From contig SVDU01000013.1 of assembly GCA_015057705.1 (NCBI GenBank), positions 62,001-126,000 on the forward strand: a stretch of DNA of 64,000 nt. The letters run 5' to 3'. Of this stretch, positions 52,933-62,688 are shown in pieces. A model generated the notes under the pieces. That model saw only the letters and a list, made by a program, of their open reading frames with translations, was not told the DNA's origin and did not search any database. Origin of the DNA: Paenibacillaceae bacterium. Lineage in GTDB: Bacteria > Bacillota > Clostridia > Lachnospirales > Lachnospiraceae. Both the position numbers and the translations under genes were made by a program. Position 1 is the stretch's first letter. Each line of letters opens with the position of its first letter.

Positions 52933-53550
52933 TCACCGGTCAAGCAGCTTACACAAGGCAACGCCGATTACCGTTGAAAACAAGGTTGCTGCAATGGCCG
53001 GCCCAACAATTGCTGTTGGATCAGGACTGCCATACTGGCTTCTGTAAGCAATCATATTGACAGGAATTAACTGGAGCGACGATATGTTAATAATCATAAA
53101 CGTGCACATCTCATTATTGGCAGTACCATCGGAAACCGGTTTGGGGATCTTCTTTCCCTGAGAATACTCTTTTCTTCTGGTCTCCTCTAAATCCTTTAAC
53201 GATTCCATTGCCTTCAGACCAGCAGGTGTCGCTGCCCATCCAAGGCCCAGAATGTTTGCAATGATATTGGTAGAAATATACTCCAGGGATGGATGCTTTT
53301 CAGGTATCTTTGGAAACAAAAAATGAAGCACTGGCCCCATTTTGGCTGACAACCGTTCAATCAGCCCTGATTTCCTCCCGATTTCCATCAGTCCGGTCCA
53401 GAAAGACATAATTCCAAGCATGGTAATACACAGCATCACCGCTTCCTTTGCAGAAGTTAAAGCTCCGTCTGTTACAGCACTTAAATTTCCATGAAGTGCT
53501 CCCCAGATAACTCCTATCAATAACATAAATGCCCAGAGATAATTTAACAT
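52933..53550 (-). CDS. spmA: Spore maturation protein A (nucleoside-recognition domain)
   Basis: A 205-residue membrane protein of the SpmA type, with about five membrane helices and the Gate/nucleoside-recognition segment ILGIMSFWTGLMEIGRKSGLIE in part (~45-66), TNIIANILGLGWAATPAGLKAM in part (~93-114) and FMIINISSLQLIPVNMIAYR in part (~150-169). In Bacillus SpmA and SpmB together help dehydrate the spore core. No spmB gene is adjacent on either side, which is unusual. The gene is monocistronic or follows the NMO gene after 64 bases. Confidence 0.88.
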   Translation of the reverse strand: MLNYLWAFMLLIGVIWGALHGNLSAVTDGALTSAKEAVMLCITMLGIMSFWTGLMEIGRKSGLIERLSAKMGPVLHFLFPKIPEKHPSLEYISTNIIANILGLGWAATPAGLKAMESLKDLEETRRKEYSQGKKIPKPVSDGTANNEMCTFMIINISSLQLIPVNMIAYRSQYGSPDPTAIVGPAIAATLFSTVIGVALCKLLDR

Positions 53551-53614
53551 CCATCACTCCACATTTCTATGTTTTCTTTTTATCCTATTCCTAAAAAGAA
53601 GAGTTTATGAAATG

Positions 53615-54736
53615 TTATTCTCCAAAAACAAGATCTTTCATTACTTCATCAACCGTTTCCATCTTCTCTGCCCGGTAAGCATTGCTGCCGCAAAATACCA
53701 GTCCATCTTCGGTTCTTCCTTCCGCCGATGAGATTAAAGCTTTTGTAATGCAGTAGGGTATGGTTTTTCTGTCACACTTCTCCAGACAATCGTAGCAGTG
53801 ATCCAGTTTAAAGGGGGTATTGGCCACATGATCCAAAAACGGATTTTTTATTGCTCTGCCTGGCATTCCAACCGGACTTTTTGTAATTACAATATCCTCT
53901 TTGGATGACTTTATATAAGCTTTCTTAAATTCTTCTGGAGCATCGCATTCCTGAGTTGTGACAAACCTGGTTGCAACCTGGACACCGTCAGCACCCAGAT
54001 CAATCTGATGCATAACATCCTCATGGGTATAGATACCGCCAGCAGTCACTACCGGTATTACTTTATTATACTTTTCCCCGTACTCTCTTACAAGCCGGAT
54101 AATACCCCTTACCTCTTCGTCATATTTCGCCTGTTGAAAGGTGTGTTCCACATCCGCGGTATCAACACCCAGTTCTGATAAGTCTTCTCTGGAAAATCCC
54201 AGATGGCCGCCTGCCAGGGGGCCTTCCACAACAACCAGATCCGGAGCCTGGTTAAATTTACGGTCCCACATCTTACAGATAACCATAGCAGACTTTACAG
54301 TAGAAACAATGGGGGCAATTTTTGTTTTCAGTTTAATACCAGCTTCTTCTGCAGCCTCCGCCACATACTCTGGAAGACTTACAGGAAGACCGGCTCCTGA
54401 AATGATGATATCAGCACCTGCTATCACCGCTTTTTTCACATAGCTTGCATAATTCTTGGTGGCAACCATAATATTAAAGCCTATAATTCCCTCTGGAGCA
54501 ATCTCCCTGGCCTTCTTCATTTCCTCACCAATCGCACGTAAATTGGCTTCCAGAGGATTCTTAAGGAAATCGGGCTGTTTAAAACCAATCTGAGCCGTTG
54601 AAATAATACCAACCCCTCCTGCCTTAGCCACAGCTCCTGCAAGAGAGGAAAGGCTGATTCCAACTCCCATTCCACCCTGAATTACCGGATATTTTGCCAC
54701 CAGATCTCCTATTACCAATGGTTTTAATGTTCCCAT
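53615..54736 (-). CDS. Nitronate monooxygenase-family flavoenzyme (FabK relative)
   Basis: A 373-residue FMN-binding TIM-barrel protein. It begins PLVIGDLVAKYPVIQGGMG, has VTAGGIYTHEDVMHQIDLGA (~230-249) with DGVQVATRF directly after for FMN phosphate binding, and a C-terminal cysteine-rich stretch HCYDCLEKCDRKTIPYC (~319-335) absent from FabK. Family members oxidise nitronates, but this Clostridial subgroup may act on other enoyl or nitro compounds. Its ATG shares a base with the accDA stop codon, so it is translated with the fatty acid operon. A role there, such as enoyl reduction, is possible but unproven. Confidence 0.85.
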   Translation of the reverse strand: MGTLKPLVIGDLVAKYPVIQGGMGVGISLSSLAGAVAKAGGVGIISTAQIGFKQPDFLKNPLEANLRAIGEEMKKAREIAPEGIIGFNIMVATKNYASYVKKAVIAGADIIISGAGLPVSLPEYVAEAAEEAGIKLKTKIAPIVSTVKSAMVICKMWDRKFNQAPDLVVVEGPLAGGHLGFSREDLSELGVDTADVEHTFQQAKYDEEVRGIIRLVREYGEKYNKVIPVVTAGGIYTHEDVMHQIDLGADGVQVATRFVTTQECDAPEEFKKAYIKSSKEDIVITKSPVGMPGRAIKNPFLDHVANTPFKLDHCYDCLEKCDRKTIPYCITKALISSAEGRTEDGLVFCGSNAYRAEKMETVDEVMKDLVFGE

Positions 54737-56460
54737 CACATTCTCCTAAATCTATCATATCTTTGATTTGTCAGTTCTTCTTTCGTCATGGTAAGGTATC
54801 TGGCAAAAAACTCTATCATTGCCCGGTCCATTTCCTTAGCAATCTCCGGAATATTTTCTGCACAGGCAGGCTCTTCCTCCGGTATCACCCGTTCAATAAG
54901 ACCAAGATCCATCAGATCCTTAGCCGTGATCTTCATGACTCTGGCTGCATCATTTGCTTTTTTACTGTCTTTATACAATATAGAGGCAAAGCCTTCCGGA
55001 GACAGAATGGAATAAATAGAGTTCTCCATCATCCAGACTTCATTTCCAACTGCCATGGCAAGAGCACCTCCGCTTCCGCCCTCTCCAATCACAATAGAAA
55101 GAACCGGTACTGTTAAATCTGCCATTTCAAATAAGTTTCTGGCAATGGCTTCTCCCTGTCCCCGCTCCTCTGCCTCAAGACCGCAGAACGCACCCGGCGT
55201 ATCCACAAAACAGATAATGGGGCGGTTAAAGCTCTCTGCCTGTTTCATCAGCCTTAAGGCTTTTCTATAACCTTCTGGTGAAGGCATACCAAAATTACGT
55301 CTGATGTTATCCTTTGTATTCTTACCTTTTTCCTGCCCGATCACAGTGACAGGCATTCCATGAAAGGATGCAATTCCGCCTATAATTGCTCCGTCATCTT
55401 TAAAGTAACGGTCTCCGGCAAACTCCATAAAATCATCAAAGAGCTGACGAATATAATCCGAAGCTACCGGGCGGTCCGCACTTCTTGACAGCTGCACCGT
55501 ATCCCATGGGCTTCGTTTATTCTTTTTGGGCCAGAACCCACTCTTTTTTCCACAGGCATATTCATTTGCTTCCTGGTTATCCACACAAAAACTTTCCTTG
55601 TTGTGGGGATTGTGGAGCTTTAAGATAGATGTTAATATATCCTTCATCTCTTCTCTTGGAACGATCTTATCAACAAATCCATGTTCCAGTAAAAATTCAG
55701 CCCTCTGAAAGCCTTCCGGCAGTTTCTGGCCAATTGTCTGTTCAATGACCCGGGGGCCCGCAAAACCAATTAAAGCCCCTGGTTCAGCCAGAATAATATC
55801 TCCAAGCATTGCGAAGCTTGCGGTGACACCACCAGTTGTTGGATCAGTAAGAACACTGACATAAAGCTGCCCTGCCTTATGATGGCGTTTTAATGCTGCA
55901 GAAGTTTTCGCCATCTGCATTAAGGACACGATTCCCTCCTGCATTCTGGCTCCACCAGAACAGGCGAATAAAATTACAGGAAGTTTCTCAACAGTCGCAC
56001 GCTCAACAGCTCTGGCGATCTTTTCTCCTACTGCATGCCCCATGCTGCTCATAATAAACCCGGCATCACAGACGCCAAGCACAGCTTTCTGGCCGCTAAT
56101 TTCACAGACACCTGTCACAATTGCTTCTGACAGTCCTGTTTTTTCTCTGGCTGCCGCAACCTTCTTTTCATACCCCGGGAAATCAAGAGGATTCTCAAAT
56201 TCCATCTCTTTATCCCATTCTTCAAAGGTTCCTGCATCTGCTGTCATTTCAATTCTCTGAAAGGCATGAATTCTGAAGTATCCCTTACACTTTGGACAAA
56301 CGTAATGATTATTTCTTACATCCTCCGCATAGATTGGCTGACAGCATTTATTGCACTTTTTCCAAAGTCCCTCCGGAATATTTGGTTCTCCGGTTTTCTC
56401 CACTGTCCTGTATTTGCTGTCAATCAGGGTATAAGTTTTCTTAAACATTTCTTTTAACAT
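54736..56460 (-). CDS. accDA: Acetyl-CoA carboxylase carboxyltransferase, fused beta-alpha
   Basis: A 574-residue fusion of AccD and AccA, which together move the carboxyl group from biotin to acetyl-CoA to make malonyl-CoA. The AccD part (1-~290) has a zinc ribbon CNKC...CPKC (~35-60), [12 protein letters not shown] (~164-175) and [16 protein letters not shown]. The AccA part (~310-574) has RDR-equivalent [52 protein letters not shown] in part and [16 protein letters not shown]. Most bacteria encode two separate subunits; here one frame is intact throughout, without a stop or shift at the junction. Confidence 0.95.
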   Translation of the reverse strand: MLKEMFKKTYTLIDSKYRTVEKTGEPNIPEGLWKKCNKCCQPIYAEDVRNNHYVCPKCKGYFRIHAFQRIEMTADAGTFEEWDKEMEFENPLDFPGYEKKVAAAREKTGLSEAIVTGVCEISGQKAVLGVCDAGFIMSSMGHAVGEKIARAVERATVEKLPVILFACSGGARMQEGIVSLMQMAKTSAALKRHHKAGQLYVSVLTDPTTGGVTASFAMLGDIILAEPGALIGFAGPRVIEQTIGQKLPEGFQRAEFLLEHGFVDKIVPREEMKDILTSILKLHNPHNKESFCVDNQEANEYACGKKSGFWPKKNKRSPWDTVQLSRSADRPVASDYIRQLFDDFMEFAGDRYFKDDGAIIGGIASFHGMPVTVIGQEKGKNTKDNIRRNFGMPSPEGYRKALRLMKQAESFNRPIICFVDTPGAFCGLEAEERGQGEAIARNLFEMADLTVPVLSIVIGEGGSGGALAMAVGNEVWMMENSIYSILSPEGFASILYKDSKKANDAARVMKITAKDLMDLGLIERVIPEEEPACAENIPEIAKEMDRAMIEFFARYLTMTKEELTNQRYDRFRRM

Positions 56461-56481
56461 AAGATCTGCTCCTTTCCCTGT

Positions 56482-57834
56482 TTACCGGACATAATCCGGG
56501 AAGAATTTGGGAATAAAGTCTGTATCCACATCACCATCCCGATATGCATCATGACTTAATATATCAAACTGAAAATCTATATTAGTTTCAATTCCTTCGA
56601 TAATAAGCTCCCCAAGGGCGCTTCTCATCTTGGCAATGGCTTCCGTACGGTCTTTCCCATGGACGATCAGCTTCATCAGCATGGAATCATAATTTGCAGG
56701 AACCTTATAATCATTGTAAATATGGGTATCAATTCGTACACCATTGCCTCCCGGCACGTGAACATTTTTAATAAGACCAGGACATGGCATAAAGTTTTTT
56801 GATGGATTTTCCGCATTAATTCTGCATTCAATGGCATGGCCGGAGATTGTTATATCAGACTGTGATACACTAAGAGGTTCACCAGCTGCAATGCGGATCT
56901 GTTCTTTTATGAGATCCAGTCCGGTTACCATTTCTGTTACCGGATGCTCCACCTGAATTCTTGTATTCATCTCCATAAAATAAAAATTCTTATCCTTATC
57001 CAGCAAAAATTCAATGGTACCTGCATTCACATAGCCTACTGCCTTTGCTGCACGTACTGCAACCTCGCCCATCTGATGGCGAAGCTCCTCAGAAATTGCA
57101 GCTGAAGGGGATTCCTCCAGAACCTTCTGGTGACGCCTCTGAATCGAACAATCCCGTTCTCCCAGATGAATGACATGCCCCATCTGATCTGCAAGTATCT
57201 GAAATTCAATATGTCTTGGCTTTTCAATATATTTCTCAATGTACATGGTATCGTCGGAAAATCCTTTTACCGATTCCATCTGTGCATTTTTAAAATTGGC
57301 TTCAAAGTCTTCCATACCCCTTGAAATACGCATCCCTTTTCCGCCGCCCCCTGATGAGGCCTTGATCATAACCGGAAAACCGATCCGCTCTGCCATTTGT
57401 CTGGCTTCTTCCACGTGATGAACGGCTTCCTTTCCGCCTGGTACTACCGGTACGCCTGCTTCCATCATGGTTTTTCTGGCTTCCGATTTATTTCCCATTT
57501 TATTGATAATTCCGGCATCTGGTCCGATAAATGTAATGTTGCATTTCTGACAGAGTTCTGCAAATCGGGCGTTCTCAGAAAGAAATCCAAATCCCGGATG
57601 AATTGCGTCTGCTTTCATGGCTACGGTAGCAGTGAGAATCCGTTCCATATTTAAATAGCTCTGAGTGGACGGTGCCGGTCCGATGCAGATGGCTTCATCT
57701 GCCAGAAGGGTATGAAGGCTTTCCCGATCTGCTTCCGAGTATACAGCAACCGTTTTAATTCCCATCTCCCTGCATGCTCTTATGATTCTTACCGCAATCT
57801 CACCGCGGTTGGCAATTAAAATCTTATCAAACAT
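56482..57834 (-). CDS. accC: Acetyl-CoA carboxylase, biotin carboxylase subunit
   Basis: A 450-residue ATP-grasp enzyme that carboxylates the biotin on AccB. Landmarks: MFDKILIANRGEIAVRIIRA at the start, ATP loop KASSGGGGKGMRI (~159-171), catalytic EMNTRIQVEHPVTE (~287-300) and the C-terminal ANYDSMLMKLIVHG. ATG 57834 is chosen because it begins the conserved sequence after GGTGGAG; a longer frame to 57852 overlaps fabZ. It is part of the fab/acc operon between fabZ and accDA. Confidence 0.97.
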   Translation of the reverse strand: MFDKILIANRGEIAVRIIRACREMGIKTVAVYSEADRESLHTLLADEAICIGPAPSTQSYLNMERILTATVAMKADAIHPGFGFLSENARFAELCQKCNITFIGPDAGIINKMGNKSEARKTMMEAGVPVVPGGKEAVHHVEEARQMAERIGFPVMIKASSGGGGKGMRISRGMEDFEANFKNAQMESVKGFSDDTMYIEKYIEKPRHIEFQILADQMGHVIHLGERDCSIQRRHQKVLEESPSAAISEELRHQMGEVAVRAAKAVGYVNAGTIEFLLDKDKNFYFMEMNTRIQVEHPVTEMVTGLDLIKEQIRIAAGEPLSVSQSDITISGHAIECRINAENPSKNFMPCPGLIKNVHVPGGNGVRIDTHIYNDYKVPANYDSMLMKLIVHGKDRTEAIAKMRSALGELIIEGIETNIDFQFDILSHDAYRDGDVDTDFIPKFFPDYVR

Positions 57835-57844
57835 CGGTCTCCAC

Positions 57845-58270
57845 CTATCCAATCATAAATGTCAGTTCAGCGCTGGCAGCGATTTTACCGTCTACAGTGG
57901 CAACCGCTTTCCCAACTCCTACTGGACCCTTTCTTCTAATAATTTCACAGTCCAGTTTTATCTTACTTCCAGGATATACTTTCTGTTTAAATTTAGCCTT
58001 GTCAATCGCTCCGAAATAAGCAATCTTTCCCTTATTCTCTTCTAAGCTTAATATTGCAACCGCTCCAACCTGAGCCAGCGCTTCAATAATTAAAACACCT
58101 GGCATAACCGGTTCTTCCGGAAAATGACCCCGGAAAAAGGACTCATCATAAGTGACACATTTATATCCCACAGCCTTCTCTCCAGGTACCAGTTCTTCAA
58201 TGCAGTCTACCAATAAAAACGGATGTCTGTGTGGAATAATCTCCTGAATCTCTTTTATACCTAACATCAT
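57845..58270 (-). CDS. fabZ: 3-hydroxyacyl-ACP dehydratase
   Basis: A 141-residue hot-dog-fold enzyme that removes water from 3-hydroxyacyl-ACP. The catalytic His lies in IIPHRHPFLLVD (~12-23) and the Glu in PGVLIIEALAQVGA (~58-71), separated by FFRGHFPEEPVMPG. Length is standard. No FabA/FabN isomerase is seen in the operon, so any unsaturated fatty acid synthesis would need another enzyme. A perfect 11-bp hairpin lies between accB and this gene. Confidence 0.96.
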   Translation of the reverse strand: MMLGIKEIQEIIPHRHPFLLVDCIEELVPGEKAVGYKCVTYDESFFRGHFPEEPVMPGVLIIEALAQVGAVAILSLEENKGKIAYFGAIDKAKFKQKVYPGSKIKLDCEIIRRKGPVGVGKAVATVDGKIAASAELTFMIG

Positions 58271-58289
58271 ACTATCTCCTTATGTTCAA

Positions 58290-58317
58290 AAGAGAGGTCC
58301 GACCCTGGACCTCTCTT
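58290..58317. other. Perfect 11-bp hairpin between accB and fabZ
   Basis: AAGAGAGGTCC (58290-58300) and GGACCTCTCTT (58307-58317) pair exactly around GACCCT. On the minus strand only TTTT follows, so it may attenuate transcription or mark an mRNA processing point rather than end the operon. Confidence 0.7.
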
Positions 58318-58332
58318 AGATTTTACAATCGT

Positions 58333-58806
58333 CTACCGGATACGGAACAGAGGCTGACCGTATTCCACCACATCTTCATTTCCAACCAGAACGGCTTCTA
58401 CCACACCATCGTATTCACATTCAATCTCATTCATCAGCTTCATTGCTTCGATGATGCCAAGAGTCTGCCCTTTCTTAACCGTATCTCCCGCCTTTACAAA
58501 CGGTGCGCTGTCCGGAGAAGAAGCGTTGTAAAAGGTTCCTACTAAGGGAGAGGATATTACATTATCAGTAGCAAGCGCTTCCGTCTTAGCTTGATCCATT
58601 CCGCTCTCCAGCGCTGGAGCTGTCGTATTGGAAACGGCATAAGAAGGAATCTCCATACTTCTCTTTACATAATCGCCTTCTGCCGCAATTACCATCTGTT
58701 TTTCTTTCTTAATGGATAACTTAAAGTCACCCTCTTCCAGCTTAAAACTGGTGAGACCCTGCTGTGAAACGGCCTCCATCAGTCTGATCACATCATTGAT
58801 TTCCAT
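58333..58806 (-). CDS. accB: Biotin carboxyl carrier protein
   Basis: A 157-residue carrier of the acetyl-CoA carboxylase. The biotinyl domain spans ~85-157 with the attachment Lys in GIIEAMKLMNEIECEYDG (~118-135, Lys in EAMKL) and ends VEYGQPLFRIR. A variable Ala/Ser/Thr-containing linker (~45-80) precedes it, and the N-terminal MEINDVIRLMEAVSQQGLTS is the usual AccB start. Twelve bases separate it from fabF. Confidence 0.95.
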   Translation of the reverse strand: MEINDVIRLMEAVSQQGLTSFKLEEGDFKLSIKKEKQMVIAAEGDYVKRSMEIPSYAVSNTTAPALESGMDQAKTEALATDNVISSPLVGTFYNASSPDSAPFVKAGDTVKKGQTLGIIEAMKLMNEIECEYDGVVEAVLVGNEDVVEYGQPLFRIR

Positions 58807-58818
58807 TATGACTGCCTC

Positions 58819-60057
58819 CTACTGTTCATACTTCTTTACAAGAATGCTGGCATTATGACCACCAAAGCCCAGGGAATTACTGATGGCATAAGTTACGTCA
58901 CAGGAAACACCCTCACCCTTTGTATAGTTTAGGTCACAACCTTCGCCTTCTTCTTCCAGCCCGGCAGTGGCATGAATAAATCCATCCTGAATGGATTTCA
59001 CACAGGCAATGAACTCCACACCGCCTGCCGCGCCAAGAAGATGGCCAACCATGGATTTTGTAGAACTGATTCTTACATTTTTTGCATGATCGCCTAAAGC
59101 AGCTTTAATTGCCATAGTTTCAAATAAGTCGTTGTGATGGGTGCTGGTTCCATGAGCATTGACATAATCAAGATCTTCCGCTTTAATGCCGGCATCTTTA
59201 ATCGCATCAGTCATGGCTCTCGCAGCACCGCTTCCGTCCTCTGCAGGAGAGGTAATATGGTATGCATCACAGGTAGACCCGTAACCAACTACTTCTCCGT
59301 AGATAACGGCATTTCTGGAAAGCGCGTGTTCCAGTTCTTCCAATACCACAACGCCAGCACCCTCACCCATAACAAAGCCACTTCTGTCCTTATCAAATGG
59401 GATGGAAGCACGGAGCGGATCATCAGAAGTAGTAAGTGCAGTAAGAGCCGTAAATCCGGCCACACCGATTGGTGAAACGCTTGCTTCTGCACCTCCTGCC
59501 ACCATCACATCCACTTCCCCATACTGGATGGATCGGAACGCCTCTCCGATGGAGTGGGTTCCCGTAGCGCAGGCCGTAACCACGTTAATGCACTTGCCCT
59601 TTAATCCGAACTGAATCCCCACATTTCCTGCTGCCATATTGGATATCATCATGGGTACCAAAAGAGGATTGACTCTGCCCGGACCTTTCTCTAATAACTT
59701 TTTATGTTCCCGCTCTAAGGCCTGTAAGCTTCCAATCCCGGAACCTACACTAACGCCCACGCGATAAGGATCTTCTTTTTCCATATCAATTCCTGACATT
59801 TCAAGAGCTTCCTTTGTAGCTGCAACTGCAAACTGTGCAAAACGTTCCATTCGTTTGGCTGCCTTGGGATCCATATACTCTTTAGGATCAAAATCCTTAA
59901 CTTCTGCAGCCAGTGTAGCTTTATATTCTGTTGTATCAAACTGAGTGATCGGCGCGATTCCCACCTTTTTTTCCTTCAGACCGTTCCAGAAACTTTCTAC
60001 ATCCTTGCCAATAGGAGTTATTGCTCCCATACCGGTTACTACCACTCTTCTATTCAT
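58819..60057 (-). CDS. fabF: 3-oxoacyl-ACP synthase II
   Basis: A 412-residue condensing enzyme that elongates acyl-ACP with malonyl-ACP. The active-site Cys is in NVVTACATGTHSIGEAFR (~160-177), the catalytic His residues in VNAHGTSTHHND (~301-312) and STKSMVGHLLGAAG (~335-348). I start at ATG 60057 (GGAGAAAAACGGT before it), which begins MNRRVVVTGMGAITPIG; the extended frame to 60093 overlaps fabG. It is the only KAS I/II enzyme in the operon. Confidence 0.96.
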   Translation of the reverse strand: MNRRVVVTGMGAITPIGKDVESFWNGLKEKKVGIAPITQFDTTEYKATLAAEVKDFDPKEYMDPKAAKRMERFAQFAVAATKEALEMSGIDMEKEDPYRVGVSVGSGIGSLQALEREHKKLLEKGPGRVNPLLVPMMISNMAAGNVGIQFGLKGKCINVVTACATGTHSIGEAFRSIQYGEVDVMVAGGAEASVSPIGVAGFTALTALTTSDDPLRASIPFDKDRSGFVMGEGAGVVVLEELEHALSRNAVIYGEVVGYGSTCDAYHITSPAEDGSGAARAMTDAIKDAGIKAEDLDYVNAHGTSTHHNDLFETMAIKAALGDHAKNVRISSTKSMVGHLLGAAGGVEFIACVKSIQDGFIHATAGLEEEGEGCDLNYTKGEGVSCDVTYAISNSLGFGGHNASILVKKYEQ

Positions 60058-60073
60058 ACCGTTTTTCTCCTTT

Positions 60074-60814
60074 TTACATAGCCATTCCGCCATCTACACT
60101 GATGACCTGACCTGTGATATAACCAGCTGGTTCCGATGCAAGAAATACAACCGCAGCAGCAATATCTTCCGGCGTTCCAAACCGTTTCATCGGGATCTGA
60201 TCAAGAGTTGCCTCTTTCACAGAATCAGACAGCACATCTGTCATATCTGTCTGAATGTAGCCAGGTGCTATGGCATTTACAGTGATTCCTCTGCTGGCAG
60301 ATTCTCTGGCAAATGATTTTGTCATTCCGATGACCCCTGCTTTTGCCGCACAGTAATTTGCCTGACCTGCATTCCCAAGAATTCCGGATACGGATGAAAT
60401 GTTGATAATTCTGCCGCCTCTTTGTTTGATCATCTGACGGGAAACATGCTTCATACAGTTAAATACCCCTTTTAAGTTGGTATTGATGACTGCATCAAAC
60501 TCTTCTTCTGACATTTTCATAAGAAGATTATCTCTTGTTATACCTGCATTATTAATGAGAATATCCAGCTTACCATATTTCTTTATGACTCCTTCAAGGA
60601 ATACTCCACAAGCTTCATAATCCGATACGTTACAGGCAATCGCCTCAGCTTTACCGCCATTTTCTTCAATCTCTGTTACTACCTGAAGTGCTTTTTCTTC
60701 TGATCCATTATAATTAACGATTACAGTGGCTCCTTCCAGTCCCAGCCTTAACGCTATTGCTCTTCCGATTCCTCTGCTGGCACCAGTAACCACCGCTATT
60801 TTTCCATCTAACAT
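60074..60814 (-). CDS. fabG: 3-oxoacyl-ACP reductase
   Basis: A 246-residue short-chain dehydrogenase using NADPH. Cofactor loop [12 protein letters not shown] (~10-21), [11 protein letters not shown] (~87-97), catalytic Ser in ISSVSG (~139), Tyr-x3-Lys in [10 protein letters not shown] (~152-161), and PGYIQTDM. All catalytic residues are intact. Seventeen bases after fabD. Confidence 0.96.
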   Translation of the reverse strand: MLDGKIAVVTGASRGIGRAIALRLGLEGATVIVNYNGSEEKALQVVTEIEENGGKAEAIACNVSDYEACGVFLEGVIKKYGKLDILINNAGITRDNLLMKMSEEEFDAVINTNLKGVFNCMKHVSRQMIKQRGGRIINISSVSGILGNAGQANYCAAKAGVIGMTKSFARESASRGITVNAIAPGYIQTDMTDVLSDSVKEATLDQIPMKRFGTPEDIAAAVVFLASEPAGYITGQVISVDGGMAM

Positions 60815-60830
60815 ATCCTGTCACCTCCCC

Positions 60831-61748
60831 TTAAATTTCCGTTAGCTTTTCTATATCTTCCAGTTTTTCTATATTAAAGACTTTCACATCTCTCGTGATC
60901 TTCTTAATAAACCCTGCCAGTGTTTTTCCTGGTCCTATTTCTATAAATGTATCCACTCCGTCTTTTATCATGGCTTCCACACTTTGCTGGAAACGCACGG
61001 AAGAAGATACCTGTCGGATCAGTAAAGGCTTAACTTCATCTGCCTCTGACACATACTGGGCTGTTACATTTGCTACATAGGGAATCACAGGTTTATGAAT
61101 CTCTATATTCTCAAGCACGGCACCAAGTTTTTCACCTGCCTGCGTCAGCATGGCTGAGTGAAACGGGCCGCTTACATTTAAGCCAATGACTCTCTTTGCT
61201 CCTGCTGCCAGAAGCTTCTCACCAGCTTCCTCAACAGCTTCTTTCTTACCTGATATAACAATCTGTCCGGGGCAGTTATAATTTGCAATCTGAACTCCTT
61301 CGATCTGGCTTAAAACCTCTTCAATTTTAACCGCATCCAAAGAAAGAACGGCTGCCATTGCTCCCAGACCGGCAGGAACTGCTTCCTGCATAAGAATTCC
61401 TCTCTGTCTGACAGTTAAGATTGCATCCCTGTCACTCATAACTCCTGCTGCTGCAAGCGCGCAATATTCTCCCAGACTTAAACCAGCCGTCACATACGGT
61501 CTGATTCCTGTTTTTTCTTCCAGCACTCTCATCATGGCGATCCCTGTGGTCACCATGGCAGCCTGCGTATATTCTGTAATATCCAGACGGTCATTCTTCT
61601 CAAAGCAGAGTTCCGGCAGGGAAAACCCTAAAAGTCCGGAAGCCATATCAAAAATTTCTTTTCCAGTTGCTGTCTGCTCAAAAAAATCCTGGCCCATACC
61701 GCAGTACTGTGCGCCCTGGCCTGGGAAAATAAATGCGATCTTGCTCAT
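60831..61748 (-). CDS. fabD: Malonyl-CoA:ACP transacylase
   Basis: A 305-residue acyltransferase that loads malonyl onto ACP. It starts MSKIAFIFPGQGAQYCGMG at ATG 61748, nine bases after GAGGAG. The nucleophile Ser is in AGLSLGEYCALAA (~89-101; the usual GHSLGE reads GLSLGE here), the catalytic His in NVSGPFHSAML (~192-202), and GPGKTLAGFIKK near 275. The change of His to Leu before the nucleophile is minor and does not remove a catalytic residue as far as I know. Confidence 0.95.
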   Translation of the reverse strand: MSKIAFIFPGQGAQYCGMGQDFFEQTATGKEIFDMASGLLGFSLPELCFEKNDRLDITEYTQAAMVTTGIAMMRVLEEKTGIRPYVTAGLSLGEYCALAAAGVMSDRDAILTVRQRGILMQEAVPAGLGAMAAVLSLDAVKIEEVLSQIEGVQIANYNCPGQIVISGKKEAVEEAGEKLLAAGAKRVIGLNVSGPFHSAMLTQAGEKLGAVLENIEIHKPVIPYVANVTAQYVSEADEVKPLLIRQVSSSVRFQQSVEAMIKDGVDTFIEIGPGKTLAGFIKKITRDVKVFNIEKLEDIEKLTEI

Positions 61749-61764
61749 AGTCATAAACTCCTCT

Positions 61765-62688
61765 TTAACGGCCAAGAAGTTTCCCGGCCTGCTCCATCAT
61801 TTCTTCAATCATTTCCTTACAGGTTTGTTCCTTACTGATCATACCTGCAATCTGTCCGGCCATAACCGTGCCGTTGATAACATCTCCCTCTAAAACCGCA
61901 TTACGAAGGGTTCCAAGGGTTAAGTATTCCAATTCTTCAAAGGATTTTCCTTCCTCTTCCAGTTTCGTATACTCTCTGGTCATCTGATTTCTTAAAGATC
62001 TTACCGGATGGCCGTGTGAACGTCCTGTTACTGCAGAATCAATATCCTTTGCTTTTATAATTCTCTGTTTGTAATTGTCATGTACAATGGATTCTTTGGA
62101 AACCACAAATCTGGTTCCGATCTGGACAGCCTCTGCACCAAGCATAAATGCTGCTGCGATTCCTCTGCCGTCACCAATTCCTCCAGCTGCTATAACAGGT
62201 ATGGAAACAGCGTCTGCCACCTGGGGAACCAAAGTCATGGTGGTCTGCTCTCCAATATGTCCTCCGGACTCGCACCCTTCCGCTACTACAGCATCCGCAC
62301 CATAGCGCTCCATTCTCTTTGCAAGTGCTACGGAAGCAACAACTGGAATTACCTTAATTCCTGCTGCCTTCCACATCTCCATATATTTTTCAGGATTACC
62401 GGCTCCGGTGGTTACCACCTTAATGCCTTCCTCAACGATTACTTTTGCCACATCATCAGCATGAGGGCTTAAAAGCATGACATTGACACCGATTGGCTTG
62501 CTGGTCAGCTTCTTTGCTTTGCGGATTTCCTCACGCACCACTTCGCCCGGTGCATTGGCTCCGCCAATCAGTCCAAGACCACCAGCTTCCGACACGGCTG
62601 CTGCAAGATGATGTTCCGCAACCCATGCCATGCCGCCCTGTATGATGGGATATTCAATTCCCAAAAGTTGGGGGATTCTGGTATTCAT
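61765..62688 (-). CDS. fabK: Enoyl-ACP reductase II (FMN-dependent)
   Basis: A 307-residue flavoprotein catalysing the last step of each elongation cycle with NAD(P)H. It begins PQLLGIEYPIIQGGMAWVA, has VVAEGCESGGHIGEQTT (~134-150; the His is catalytic in the NMO/FabK family) and AAGGIGDGRGIAAAFMLGA (~166-184) for FMN binding. FabK replaces FabI in many Firmicutes and is insensitive to triclosan. The ATG shares one base with the acpP stop codon (TAATG), implying coupled translation. Confidence 0.96.
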   Translation of the reverse strand: MNTRIPQLLGIEYPIIQGGMAWVAEHHLAAAVSEAGGLGLIGGANAPGEVVREEIRKAKKLTSKPIGVNVMLLSPHADDVAKVIVEEGIKVVTTGAGNPEKYMEMWKAAGIKVIPVVASVALAKRMERYGADAVVAEGCESGGHIGEQTTMTLVPQVADAVSIPVIAAGGIGDGRGIAAAFMLGAEAVQIGTRFVVSKESIVHDNYKQRIIKAKDIDSAVTGRSHGHPVRSLRNQMTREYTKLEEEGKSFEELEYLTLGTLRNAVLEGDVINGTVMAGQIAGMISKEQTCKEMIEEMMEQAGKLLGR

